NCBI GenBank assembly: GCA_945643635.1
Contig: CALZFC010000301.1
Location: forward strand, 576,001 to 640,000
DNA length: 64,000 nucleotides
From: Allodiplogaster sudhausi
Lineage: Eukaryota; Nematoda; Chromadorea; Rhabditida; Diplogasteridae
Direction: 5' to 3'
Shown: in pieces, positions 47,076-59,683 of the stretch
How the letters are laid out: each line of letters starts with the position of its first letter
How positions within the stretch are numbered: position 1 is the first letter of the stretch
Notes under the pieces: generated by a model
The model's input: the letters and a program-made list of their open reading frames with translations, nothing else
Told to the model about the DNA's origin: nothing
The model's database searches: none
Translations under genes and position numbers: made by a program

Positions 47076-50000
47076 CTACGTAAGCAGTCGAGACATTTGG
47101 AAGAAGGGAAAAGCTCGGAATTCACCGATCTTTTTCGAGTGTACAAAGTGGAAGGACTTGAAGCATTTGTCACAGAAGAAGGCCGGAGTCATTGGCAGAC
47201 GGGAGCAGTCCTCTACGCACATCCTTAACATGGACAAGTTAACTACTCCCTTTTTTAAACCATAAATTTACATGATTTATTTTATATCATAAACTTAAGT
47301 TACAAATCGAGTCTAAATATTTTTGACCACTGTGTAGCTACGAAGAAAAAAATAGGCCCGGAAAAGGAAATATATGCTAATCTATCTATTTCATTTTTAT
47401 TAGGGTAGATTTTAAAAAGCTAACGTCGCATCGTAGAGCTTGCAAGCGTAGCAGCGTATTTCACCTCCCTTCTCGAAGGATCGGATAGGATATTTGTCGG
47501 AATCCTGAGAAAAGGCATACTTTTTAGATAAAATAAACATCATAAAGAATTTATAATGAAAAAAAATATATTTTATTTCTTCAATGTCCTTCAAATAAAG
47601 ACATAAAACAGTTTGAAGGAGCATTTTCACTGTCCAGAAAATAAAGACAAAAGCTTAAAGACGCTGATGTCCAGCCAGGTACATTAAAAACTATCGTAAT
47701 CCAGAAAAAAAGAAAACGAGAGACGCGGGCAGAATATACTACGGTAGATTTTAAGCTTCATGAACAGCCTCTTTAAACAAATTCTCTGATCTGGTCCTAC
47801 AACGAAAACCTGCTCGTCATCCTTTGTAATGAGGCGTAGATCAGTGAAGACGATGAGATGCTCGCAGTTCCCAGAATGCTGCATCACGTAGGGCTGGCCG
47901 AGTCTACAAAGGAAAAAAGATTTCTTAATTGCTTCTTAAATAAAATTTCTTGTTTGTTCACTCTTTTTAATTCTTACTTCATGTATTTATTGCATCTTCG
48001 TTTACATCCTCATTTAATTCCTTGCCTTTATATTTACTCATCTAGATCTATTAGCTTAGCCTTGGGTGAAATTTGTCCCGTATTCTTTCCTTCTTTTGCA
48101 TTAAAAGGGCACATTTGGGGAACACTTACAAATATTCAGAACGAAGAAATGAGAGAATTGAATCATTATCTCCATGTAAATCGAAATATTATTTTTGAAA
48201 ATATCATAAATAAATTGATTAATTAATGAATTATTAATTATATTAATAATTAATTAAAATTAATAAATAAATAATTCGAAGCTAGAAAAGTGCTAACCGA
48301 ATGGTGAGATCGCGCATGCAGACGCCCTCTATACTCCTTGACGTCGTCGGTTCGAAGATGGCTTTCCGCTTCATAAACTTGCGAATCTCTCTGAACAAAT
48401 AGATGCAGATGTTTTTTATTGGGTAAAAAAAGAAAGAAAATAGAGAATAAGTAGAATATGCAATGTATAAATAAATAAATAAAAAACTAGTTTTCTAATA
48501 AATGAACATTTCTCATTAAAATCTCGCAGTGTAAGAGTGAATTAAAGTCAAAGAGATTATGAACTGTTACAATTTAAAAAGTGGTTTGAGCGAGTAACAA
48601 GTCCTATGACAGCTCCTCGTCTCAAAATTGATTAAAAACACCAGTCTTCAGCGTGATAGCCATTGTTGCAAATGGTGGAAAAGCGCGAAAAAATAGGTTG
48701 CGCTACCGTACTCTGAGATGTCCAGCGCGTTCGGGAGCGTGTAGTCAATGTAGAAGGTGTCGTGGATGAAGAGGAAAGCGGAGGGGAAGAGCGTGATATG
48801 ACACTGCTCGACCTCTGGCTTCTTCAGCTCTTCGCCCGGCTCTATGTTCGAGCCGAGATCAGAGACACATTGCTGAAAATATATTTTTACATATTTTTTT
48901 TTCTGAATTACTACGTTTACTTATTTACTGAAATTTTTGTCAGAATTAGCATCAAATAAATAAACTGTAAAAAAATAGACACTCCTGTAAGCCAAAATGA
49001 AACAAGTACAAATGATCGAAAAGTTTATGCACAACACGGGCCGAGAAAAGCGTGCATTTTTGAATATATAATAAGTTCAAATTAAAAGTATTTTCTAGTT
49101 GTTATAGCGCTAAGCGGATGTATTTGCAAAAATTAGGAGGAAAACGAAGTACTAACAATGCATCGACGAAGACTTAGAAGTGGCGTCGAGCCTCGAACAA
49201 CCACCTTACTCTGTGCAGTCATCTAAAACTCTGTTGTTTTTTTGTTTTGTTATAATTTCGTCATGGACACCTTATATCACATTCTGATCACATTATATAT
49301 TTTTCTCGAGATAATTCGCAATAATTTTTTTTAATGCAACATAGATTTTCCAGTCAACAACAGCTAAAATAGGAAGTGCAAAGAAAGGTTTATAAAATAT
49401 ATATTAAAAATAAATTTATAAAATAAAGTTGTTAATACGACTTACAATGTGCGTGCTGCGCAGTTCGACCTCGTTGAGAATGCGATTGTAGGGACGGCAG
49501 ATGTGTACGGTGACGATGAAGTCATCAGGCGGCGCGGCCATACTCGTCTTCGGGCACCACTGGCGCAGCTTCAATCAAACACGAGTCTAGTACCCATTTC
49601 ATGTTATTCCCAATTCTAAACACATCCATTTTAGAATTTGCAACCTTTAATTTTTTTTCCAATTCATAATCTACTGTACTTGCTCTTCACTTTTCAAACT
49701 AAATTTGGCAAGTTCATAAATATTAAACCGAGTTCTTTAAATACGGTACATCCATGTATCTAGGGCATCATAAACGTCGGATGTGGTAAAAAAAAATAAA
49801 CAGCACTTCTAGCTCCCATTCTTCCCATTAATGCATTACGCTGTTTTGCTGCAAGATATGCGAATAAAATGAGCACTAATTAATGAATACAATTGTGTCT
49901 GCCCAGATACAGTTCCCTTTAACATTCCAAGATACTATTATTCTCACTCACCGAACTACCGTACTTGTCGCATCTGTAGTACTTTAGATTGCGAGTAAAG

Positions 50001-51189
50001 TTGTGCTTCTTCTGGTAGTTCTTGAAGGGACCAACGCGAGCGACGGCATGCCTTAATATATATATATATATATATTTATTTATTTATTCAAAGTATCCCT
50101 TCTTGAATTCAAGCTCAAAATACAATGAATCTTTAAAATAAATTCTTTTTCTAATATTGTTCCCGCTCAAAAAATAGATAGATTTCTTTATAATCAAAAT
50201 AACATTAAGAAAAGAAGAAAATATGCAGAAGAATCCGAAACGAGATACTTGTGTGTTTTGAGAATGTCCGGTCGGAGGTTGTCGTCGCTGTTGAGCGCGT
50301 CGAAAGTCTGCTTCACCGGCCGCTGTTCGTCGTCCACCAAATTTGACAAGCTAAACAAATAAATATGTAGAAATAAAATGTAATATTCAGCGAAGAAAAC
50401 ATTAAAGGTACGCTTTAAAAAAGGAAATTACGAGGCATTCGTTCTGGAGGACGGTAAAGGAAAGGAAAAGAACAAGCAGGCAAAGGTTGCTGCGGTGATT
50501 AGTAAAGATTATAGGTCGCTCGGCTAGCATTTTTGAGAATTATTGGGCAGGAGTAACTATTTGGTAATATCATTGTCTAACTAAAGTTAATAACTTCCTG
50601 AATCAAGTGCACTCTCTTACTCCTTCTTATATCCGAAGTCGAGAACATGCCTTTTAGTGTGTTGTCACAGTCATATTTACACAGTGAATGAAGAAGTAAA
50701 CAAACAAATACAAACAAATAAAAGCTGGAACAAACTCGAGATCCTGCGCAATGTTGCGCGCCGTGCGTTTGTTGCAGCCGGCAACGCGTAGAAAGGCGGC
50801 GTCCAAGTCGGCGTTGCCAGTCAGACTTGCGTGCTCCTCGGGCAGGTCTTCCTCTGTCGACGTCGGCTCTAGAGGCAACTCGAAGCCGCGACGAGACTGC
50901 GCGGAGAAAGACCAAGTTGGCACACGGAAGAGAACACAAAATCATAACATGACAATACTTATAAAAGCACTAAACGAAAAAGACCCAACCTCATTTAAAC
51001 AAAAAAAATATATATATATATAATAAGAACACAAAAAGGTAAGCGCAAACAACGCGTTTAATTAAGAAAAATAATAAGAAATAAGTAAATAACCTCAATG
51101 TACTCATGGCGCGCCGCTCGAAGAAATGCTTGAAGATTCACGAGAGGCGAGATGAACCACTGACGATCAGAATCAAACTTGCGATCCAT
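47076..51189 (-). CDS. SNAPC3: snRNA-activating protein complex subunit 3 (SNAP50-type, 385 aa, 10 exons)
   Basis: Exons: 51189-51094, 50896-50736, 50350-50249, 50051-49952, 49568-49446, 48872-48712, 48390-48298, 47903-47810, 47504-47425 and 47223-47076, phase-consistent throughout. SNAPc binds the proximal sequence element of snRNA promoters, both Pol II and Pol III. Family blocks: WFISPLVNLQAF near the N-terminus, HDTFYIDYTL, MRDLTIRLGQPYVMQHSG, NCEHLIVFTDLRLI, then the zinc-binding end with RCYAC (Cys328/331), Cys339, Cys343 and FFCDKCFKSFHF (Cys354/357, His362), closing GEFRAFPF before TAG. Exon 4 was extended through GTACGGTAG to a GTGAGT donor because that alone keeps the frame. TTTTATAG lies two bases before the ATG. 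Human SNAPC3 is about 411 aa, so the length is normal. Confidence 0.93.
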
Positions 51190-51288
51190 TCCTATAAAAG
51201 CTACCTTTTACGGCAGATTGGTTACTAAAAAAGGCACGGCATATGCTTTTAAACCAAAATAGCGAAAACATTCTCGCGAGAAATAAAG

Positions 51289-52916
51289 GGCAATTAATTA
51301 TTTGCACGGCGCACGTCCTTAAAAAGTGATTAAATGCACGGCGCACGACCCATTTGTGATTATTTGCACGGCGCACGTCCTTTTTTTACTTTTTTGCACG
51401 GCGCACGTCATTGGGCCAGATTTTTTGCACGGCGCACGTCAAATTTTTTTCTTCACTGGGGTTTTAATCGTGTTCAGTATGTTTGTAGTAGTTTTTTCTC
51501 GCTATTTTAGTCTCTTTCTCAATTTCCCGTCTTCCTGTACTCCCTCTTCTCACTCAATACTCTGTTTCATACAGACAACACCTTTTGGCGATGTAAAAAA
51601 GAAACGAAGGACATAGAGAGATAAAGAGAGGAGGGTGACCTACTGAGAGGGAGACACGATGAAAAGCATTCACATCTGAAGAGAAAGGAGGAAGGATGTG
51701 TGTGATCCTTGAGAAGATAAGGTATTGCAAGAAAATATAGCTGATTGTACGGGGGGACAACTCGCACTCCACTTCTTTGGACTTGTTAGAGAAAGATCAC
51801 TTAGACTTCTTTGCGTCTTCACTTACTCTCTCTTTCCTCCTAATTTTTAAATTATTCTCTCTCTTTCTCTCCTCTCCTCGGACCCTCTATGGCAGTGAGT
51901 CTAGTGTCGTGGACATCTAGCTGGGTGGTGTGGCCAGGGCAACTGTTAGATCGGCGATGACGATGTCCTTGGCGGCCGAAGAGGACTCGAGAGAGGAGAC
52001 GGTGAGGGTGAGAGAAGTAATCTCGGCGATGAGTGAAGAGACAGTGGTGGCGAGGAAGGCCAGGATGTCTTCGGTGTCCGGGGGCTCATCAGTGGACCGA
52101 CGTCTTTAGATCCTTCTGATTCATTTCGAAGATCTCCTCCTCGTTGTCCCGTCGTAGGTAGTAGGCGAAGGAGTAGTGAGGAAGAGAGTGTTAGGAAGTA
52201 CTCGTTTTCTCTCTTCGCCTCCCCTGTACTCTCTGCTGCACTCTCGCCTTACCCCTCAAGACTCTTAGCACAACTCTTTGCCATCTCGGAAGAGGGCTCA
52301 TCTCCATCCTTCAACTATCACCTCATCTATCTGGTGTTCTTCTGTGCTATCCCCTACGAGTACCATTGCCCACTAAGATAGTCCACTCCTCGAGGAGCCA
52401 TTCCTTTCCCTTTTCCCCGTTTTGGCGACTCTTCGACAGAGGCTTTTATTCCCTGCCTCGCTTCTCGCATCCCCTTGTCTGAATTCTCAAACATCTCATA
52501 GTTGCTCAGATTATGTGATTGACGAGGTTAACTCTCGTTCTCTGTGTCATTACATCTCTGCCTACACACTGCCTTTCTCACCTCATATTTGGTTGTTCCT
52601 TTTTATTCCCTTTGAAAGAATGAATCGGTGTTGTCTGAATGAAAGAGAGTGAGAAGAGGGAGTACAGGAAGACAGGAAACAGAGAAAGAGACTAAATTAG
52701 CGAGAAAAAACTACTACAAACATACTGAACACGATTAAAACCCCAGTGAAGAAAAAAAATTTGACGTGCGCCGTGCAAAAAATCTGGACCAATGACGTGC
52801 GCCGTGCAAAAAAGTAAAAAAAAAGGACGTGCGCAGTGCAAATAATCACAAATGGATCGTGCGCCGTGCATTTAATCACTTTTTAAGGACGTGCGCCGTG
52901 CAAATAATTAACTGCC
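51289..52916. mobile_element. Foldback element with ~30-bp GCACGGCGCACGTC arrays in both arms
   Basis: The left arm (about 51289-51585) and the right arm (about 52626-52916) are reverse complements. Each arm starts GGCA[A/G]TTAATTATTTGCAC and carries five spaced copies of GCACGGCGCACG (left: 51305-51442), then a shared segment including CACTGGGGTTTTAATC and CTTCCTGTACTCCCTC. The ~1-kb centre has no recognisable transposase. It lies 100 bp upstream of the SNAPC3 ATG, where a promoter would be expected. No clear target duplication was found. Confidence 0.82.
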
Positions 52917-53929
52917 GAAAAAAAGCTATTTCAAATATGGGCCGTAAATTAAAATGTTTCATAAGTTACACAATATGTGAATTTCACCTGGTTAAAAGCA
53001 GACACACGACGTATTTGTTAACAAACACACCATAATGACTCTTTTGACATTCTGATTTTTGCTTTACATTTTTCGTACTTTCTGTCTGGACTCTTTGTAT
53101 ATCTCTCCATCGCTCTCTTCCATAACATCATAACAGCTACCAATCCTACCAACGCTGGTTAGATTTACTCTCATTTTCCTAGAGTTCAGCAATTACATTT
53201 TAACCGTAAACAATTGCAAATTGTTATTTTAATTGTAAAAAAAAAATCCAGTAGAGAACCCGATTGGTTATGCGAGTATTTCTGGCTGGTAGAATGCATC
53301 ATTATGAGGGATCTTTGAGCCTGTTCATCTCTTGTCCTTTCCTTGTTCGCGCGGCCACCAGGAGAGCGAGAAAGCGAGAGAGCGAGAGAGAGATAGAGAA
53401 AGAGAGAGAGAGTCGAGAGAGAGAGAGGAAAGAGAAAGCGAGAGAGAGAGAGAGAGAGAGAGGAGGGGGATGCAGAGAACAGAGGAGTTCCCCATCCTTG
53501 CAAGATGTGCAAGATGTGCATCCCAGATCATTGCAGCGAGTGTGTCGCATCATCATCTTCTTCATCATCATGCAATCGCTTGCAAACGATCTGCAAACTC
53601 ACCCTCTCCCCTCTCTCTCTCTCTCCCTCTCTTCTCCATCACCCTCTCTCTCTCTCTCTCTCTTCTCTCTCCCACCTCTCTCTCTCCCTTCTCAAATTCC
53701 TCATCTCTCCCCTCTCTCTTTCCCACTTCCTCTCTCTCTCCCATCAGTTCATCCATGTTCGCAGTTCTACTCCTTTACCCTTCCCGATCATCTTACCGTT
53801 AGATTCTCTCCCTGACTTTCTCCTTTCTTTCTTGACATTTAATACAGTTTACAGCGCTTGCCGTGCACTGTTGTTGATCTTCCCGGCTTCATCCCAGTTT
53901 TGCGTCATTGCAGATATATTCTCCTCTCC

Positions 53930-53982
<53 letters not shown>

Positions 53983-54392
53983 GTCTTTCAGTCGCTCTCT
54001 CTCTCTCTCTCTCTGTGTCGCTCTCTCTCTCTCGCTCTTTGTCGCTCTTTCTCTCTCTTTCTCTATCTCTATGTATTTCATAATGTTCCTGTTTCCTTCT
54101 GTTTGCCTCTTCTCCAAGTAGAATTGAATAGTTATTAGTTATAAATTTCACATAATGAACAATGGTCAAACTTTCAATGTTTTATTTAACTAGTATCTGA
54201 ATCGCGAGAACGAATCAAAGAATTCTTGCCACAAAATTCATTAACATATTCATAGCCATTTTGAATATAATTCGGGCATAGAAAAATAGTCAGTCGTTGG
54301 CAGATAAGTCATCCTAGTAACGGTTGTAGAAAGAAGAAAAAAGACGAAGCACTACGGACTGTAAAACGAGCCAGCATCAATTCAATCCTTGT
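52917..54392. other. Region without a supported gene, including CT/GA repeats
   Basis: GA at 53355-53465; CT at 53600-53740 and 53930-54070. An island near 53500-53590 reads KMCKMCIPDHCSEC on the plus strand but lacks splice support. Confidence 0.5.
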
Positions 54393-56389
54393 TTACTCTT
54401 CATGTAGCCTCTTCATTTGTTTGACAGCTAATTGAAAAAGAAGAAAGAGAGAGGGAATAAGGCAAAGCGATTTATGAGAGGAAGAGAAGAAGAGAGTGAA
54501 TGAGAGAGATACAAAGAGAGAGTGAGAGAGAGAAAGAGAGAAAAAAAAGGAGAGAGAGAGAGGGAGAGAGAGAGAGAGAGAGAGAGAGGTTGTCTGCATG
54601 CGTACCTCAACACAAGACCGAAAAAAAATACCTCGAGAGCATAGTGAAACTGTTTGTTGATCGTGATGATTTACTCATTTAAATCACATGTCCTACTTCA
54701 TATACTTCTTCTATTGTTCCTATAACTGTGAACACAAATGACATTCGCCTTTTATTTTGCCAGCAATATCGCTTTCAGCTTTCAATTTTGTTTTATGTAT
54801 ATTTTAAATCTTCTTACGCAACATTCATGCACTAATGATGAGAAGGAAGTTTGAATATTTTCATATTGTCAGAAACTTTTGGTTTTTTTTTAAATAGCAT
54901 AACTTTAATTATCTCCAATTGCTCCATGAACCTTGCGCCTTTCAGGGGATGTTTTTTTTTTACAGATTCTTATTATCTTCTCCACAACACATTGCAAAAC
55001 GTTTTGCAGAGACATTCAGGCGGAACAATAGGGTTAGAATTCATACTACTGCATGCAACCAAATAGTTCCTTTTGCGGATACTAATGCTCCATTCTGCAC
55101 CCAGAGCATACTTGCATGTATGTACTGTACATACAAACATACATTTGTATGTACATACATACAGTCTCTATGTACATACATACATACATACGAAGAGAGA
55201 TACCTAGTTCCAGGGGCACCAGCAACCCCTCTCTAACGCCCTGGACGCTGCAAAAGCTATCCACCGAAACGAGGTCATTTCCCTTGAGGAATCGCGGACT
55301 GTTGGAGCTGGCAGGAAGGAAAGAATGAGAGAAGGCGAGAGAGAAAAAGAGAGTGAGAGAGCGAGAGAGAGAGAAAGAAAGAGAGAGAGAGAGAGAGAAA
55401 GAAAGAGAAGGATAGGGAGAGAGAGAGTGGAGAGTAGGTGAGATGGAAAGAGTACAACCCCGCACCTCTCGACCTTTACCAAAAGAGACGCTCACACTTT
55501 CTCTCACTTTGTTCCTCCATTTCTTCGACTTTCTCGCTCCTTATCTAATGCTCTCCTAGCCACTTACAGTGCAAAAAGCGCGGCCCTTAGCAACGGTCAC
55601 TTCATCCACCCTCCCCAATGGCCTCAGTTATGATGCGGAAGAGAACAATTCATTGTAAGTGTACACACAATGGCGCAACCATCTTTTATTATTCCATTGC
55701 CAGCCACTCTCTCTCTCTCTATCGCTTTTTTTTACGACATCGCAATTAATTATTAAGAGCGCTCCCGGAACCCTCTATTGATCTTTCAAGAAAAAAAAAC
55801 ATCACTTTGATATACATTTTCCACATTTCGTTTTAGAATGAAACAGCCAGCGAGGCAGAGGTAGAGGTGATGCGATAGTAATAGAAAGAAAATTTGAAAA
55901 CAAATTTGAGCCCCCTCTTCTCTCCATTCTAATTATGCTACCACAGGGTCATTTTCAACCGCCTCCCCAATGCGGTTTCTTCTTCGATTCCACTGAGGCA
56001 GCATCTTCTTTTTTCTTACTTTGTCTGTGTCTTCCGCGTTATAATCGCCCGCTTTCTTTGGAAGTTGGCACCCCGGTCGAAACAGTCCCTTGAGAGAGAG
56101 AGAGAACGAGAGAGAGAAACAGAGAGAGAGAGAGAACGATAGAGAGAAACAGAGAGAGCTTGAGAGAGAGAGAGAGAGACAGAGAGAGGGGCTTGAGATA
56201 AAGAGTGAGAAGGGAAGGAGATAAGACAAGAGTCACTCCCTTCCACCCTCGTCTCTTGATTTATACTCTTCAATTTATTTTTAGACCATTGACTTGCCTT
56301 CTTTTTCTACTTTTTTTTTTTTCAAAGAAAAGTTTGCGTTCCGCCCTCAAAACTCTTTTCCCCCGCTTTGACGAAACATTGAAATGGCC
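54393..56389 (-). CDS. Unidentified protein, C-terminal part (five exons)
   Basis: Exons 56389-56354, 56088-56020, 55622-55568, 55282-55204 and 54427-54393 join in phase. Donors are GTTTTG, GTAAGA, GTAAGT and GTATCT; acceptors are CGCAG, CTCAAG, CTGAG, CTCAAG and AATTAG. The sequence has normal amino-acid composition (AISMFRQSGGKEDCFDRG, then RKTQTKPLGRVDEVTVAKGR, then VREGLLVPLEL) and ends AVKQMKRLHEE before TAA. In exon 3 of the model only this frame is open. The N-terminal part must lie above 56.4 kb, in repeat-rich DNA, and I could not trace it. The family is not recognised. Acceptor choice in the fourth exon (AAG instead of an upstream CAG) is inferred from phase. Confidence 0.48.
55325..55440. 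repeat. (GA)n tract between exons of the unidentified gene
   Basis: GA repeats on the plus strand, so CT on the sense strand of this gene. Confidence 0.85.
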
Positions 56390-56473
56390 CTGCGGGCTAT
56401 TCTCTCTCTTTCTTTCTCTCTCTCTCTCTCCTCTCTTTCTCTCTCTCTCTCTCTCTCTTTCTTTCTCTCTCTA

Positions 56474-56517
<44 letters not shown>

Positions 56518-56753
56518 GCTCTCCGTTCCCCTATCTCACGCCCATTTTCATCCCGATACTTTGAATCCCCTCTATTTCTCTCTCACCCCTTCCCTCTCTA
56601 TCCATCGCTTTTGATCTCTCACCGTCTGCCTCTTTCATCTCTCTTTTCGTCCTCTCCTTTTTTGCGCGGCGCATAGCATCGGAAGAAGAAGATGTGGTCG
56701 CGCCCTCGCTACTGCTTGCCTTGCAGAGGCACGTCTGCAAGGACAACTCGGAT

Positions 56754-56790
<37 letters not shown>

Positions 56791-57283
56791 CGAAAGGAGG
56801 GACTGGGTTAGAGACAGTGGGTGATAGAGAGAGGAGAGACAGAGCTAGAGAGAGAGGGAGAGTGAGCGAAAGGGGAGAGAAAGAAAAAAACATGTCGAGG
56901 GAGAGAGAGAGAGAGAGAAAGAAACGAATGGCAAAGAAACGAACGAGTCTTGTCGGGCTATCGGGCCGACGAAATCGAATTCATGCATACTCCTGGGAAG
57001 AAGCACCATGCGGGCACTCTTCCTCTGGCCAGGTTCTCTTCATCTCGTTGTAGATGGACAGAGAGAGAAAATAAAGAAATAAGAGAGAGAGAGAAAGAGA
57101 GAAAGAGAGAAACTCAAATTCAGAGCGCGTAAAAAAAGAGAGGAGAGGCACAATAGACCAGTGAAGTGCATGTCTTGCAATGGAAGGAAGACACAAAAGT
57201 CAGTGGAGAGAGAGACATGGGAAGAAAGACAACGATTGAGAGAGAGAGTTAGAGAACGAGTAAGATAAAGACAGAGAGAGAAG

Positions 57284-57324
<41 letters not shown>

Positions 57325-57330
57325 GAGAAG
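56095..57330. repeat. GA/CT repeat blocks
   Basis: GA at 56095-56200, CT at 56400-56510, GA at 56755-56900 and 57060-57325. Small unique islands at 56640-56750 and 56940-57060 look coding-like on the minus strand but do not fit in phase with the exons at 54.4-56.4 kb. Confidence 0.8.
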
Positions 57331-59642
57331 TGCGGAGAGTAGGCAGACGAAAGATTACAAAAACAGTGTATGAATAAGTAACAACACGTTCCTCCTATAG
57401 TTCTCTGTCAAAATGACGTCGAAAAACATTCGTGGATGAAGAATTTATTTATGCGTAGGGAAAACGAGAAAATGGGGTAGTCACCAGCAATTGAAAAAAA
57501 AACAATTAAGCGAGATATCCCGGGGAGGGGGGTTTATTTATCGGTTTATTTTGTTCCTCTGAATGAGGACCAATCCTTTTTCGCCTAAATCATAGATCCA
57601 AAGATCCAGAAAGTGTTTTTTTTCACTTTCCCTAAAGTCGTTTCCATGTCAAAAGATGTCAAAAGATCGCAGAGAATTGGCTACTGTAACTACTACATAA
57701 AAGCCGCAATCCAATTTCAACAGCTCATTTGGGAAAAATACGTGATCCGCAACCCTAACATAAGAATCCGCCGGATGTCTCCCTAATTGTAAGATCATTG
57801 CTATTTACAGCAATTATAATTGTACTGATTGCGTGACGTGTAATTGTTGTTTAATTAAAGCGAAAACACATCTCTCCCATACACATAAGCGCACTTCAAA
57901 GGATACTTAAAAACTGGAACATTCCTATGTAAAAGAAAAAGGGAAACTGTACATATGTAACTATTGTAAAAATATTATACATAAATATAAGAAAAGACGG
58001 TCATTAACGCCATCTGTCGAATTTTAAAGCATTCTGCTTCTGTCAAATCTAAATCATTCTTGCGCAATATTATTTACTTTTTTGCCTTCTTGTGCAGAAT
58101 TTAATTACTGCTTCAAAACAAGATTGTCTAAAAGTAGAACACCACACACAGTGCTGCCTACTTTTCATTTCTTTTTTTTTCCTTTACTTTTCTCACTCAC
58201 AATCAGTCCATCTATTCTGCTCTCTCTCTCTCTCTCTCTCTTTTCGCTCCTCCTTCTCTCTGTCTCTCGCCATCTCTTCTTCTTCTCTCTCTCTCCCTCT
58301 CTCTCTTTCTCACAGCGCAACCATCATCTGTTCACTGTTTCCTTGCTGCCCCTTTTATCCGTCGAGAGTCCCTCAGCTCTCATGTTAGTATGTTGCACCC
58401 ATGTCATTCTCTTCATTACTCTCTAATCTTTACCCCGTTCCGTTTTCTCTTATGTGAATCTCGCGTGTATGCTACTGTTCCACTGCACTGCTTTCACGTA
58501 GAACGACTTTCAATTTAACAATTTAACTATTTTTTGTTGTATCGGGGATTGTGACATTGTGACATAGGCACAGAGATATTTTGTATATTCATTTATTTAA
58601 TTTATTCATACATCAAGTAGCCTATACGTAAAAAAAAACCCAATAAATACTGCTATTTTCTCTTTCTCCCGTTCCCTCACCGTCCATTATCTCTCTCCTA
58701 TCTTTCTCTCCTTTTCTCTAACCCTTTTATCTCTCACTCTTCTCACTCTCTCAGACACTCTCTCAATCACACACACTCTGAACTCTGACCTCATGTTATT
58801 GCGGCAACCTCTATTCTTTCCTGCATTCTCTCGTGCGACCTCTCGTCCCTGTGGAATATCTTCGATGCTTCATTCCCTGAAAGCAGCTGTTACGGGTTAA
58901 TTTTCATGTTCTTGCTGCTGACCATATCGAACTTGAAGTCTCTTTTTTACAAATTCGTTTGACTACCGAATATTTTAATTTTTAAATTTGTATCAATTCA
59001 TCTCTAGGACAAGAGAAATCGTAAGGAGTGCTAGCAAAAACTATTGAATATTTACAGTGCTACATCTTACTTTGTCATTACTCCCTTCTCTCTTTCTCTC
59101 TCTCCCTCTCTCTCTCTCACTCCCTCTCCTTGGTTCTCCTCCTCTCATTCTTTCAATCTCATTCACCCTCATCCCCCTCTTCTTGTTATTCGTTGCGTGC
59201 ACGAATGACCAGTTGAGCCAAGAAGATAATGAATACCGAATGTTAAATGTTCGCGTGCAAGTCTCAGGCATTTCTTGATGATGGGGGATTCTATTGCCAT
59301 TCTCTCTCCCTCTCTATCTCTGCCTACCTCTCTCTCTCTCTCTCTCGCTGTCTACCTCTCTCTTTTCTCTCTCCCTCTTTCTCTCTCGCCCAATCTTTCT
59401 CCGTCAATTATAAGACACCTCTCCCCCGGTCATCTTCTTAACAGCGCTGTGCATATCTTTGTCTCTTTCGCTTGAGCTGTCTGGGCTGACTCCTTCTCTC
59501 TGTTCAAGAGGGAGGGAAACGAGTGAGAAAGAGAAAAAGAGAGAAAGAGTTAGAGAGAGAGAAAGAAAGATAGAGCGATAGAGAGAGTTAGAGAAAGAGA
59601 AATATAGAGAGATAAAGAGAGAGTGGGAGAGAGAAGGAGAGG

Positions 59643-59683
<41 letters not shown>

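Noticed and set aside
48340..48365. tRNA B-box-like GGTTCGAAG
   Set aside because: It lies inside SNAPC3 exon 7, with no A box or cloverleaf around it. No tRNA gene was found in the window.
49952..49964. GTACGGTAG as the donor of SNAPC3 exon 4
   Set aside because: It gives the wrong phase for exon 5. The exon reads on to a GTGAGT donor 13 bases later, which fits.
51303..51445. Possible CRISPR-like array (regular ~30-bp repeats)
   Set aside because: Repeat and spacer are too short and degenerate, the array is mirrored in the other arm, and the genome is eukaryotic.
51326..51616. ORF with repeated CTAHV/GARQ motifs
   Set aside because: The repeats are the GCACGGCGCACG units of the foldback arm, and the mirrored ORF exists in the other arm.
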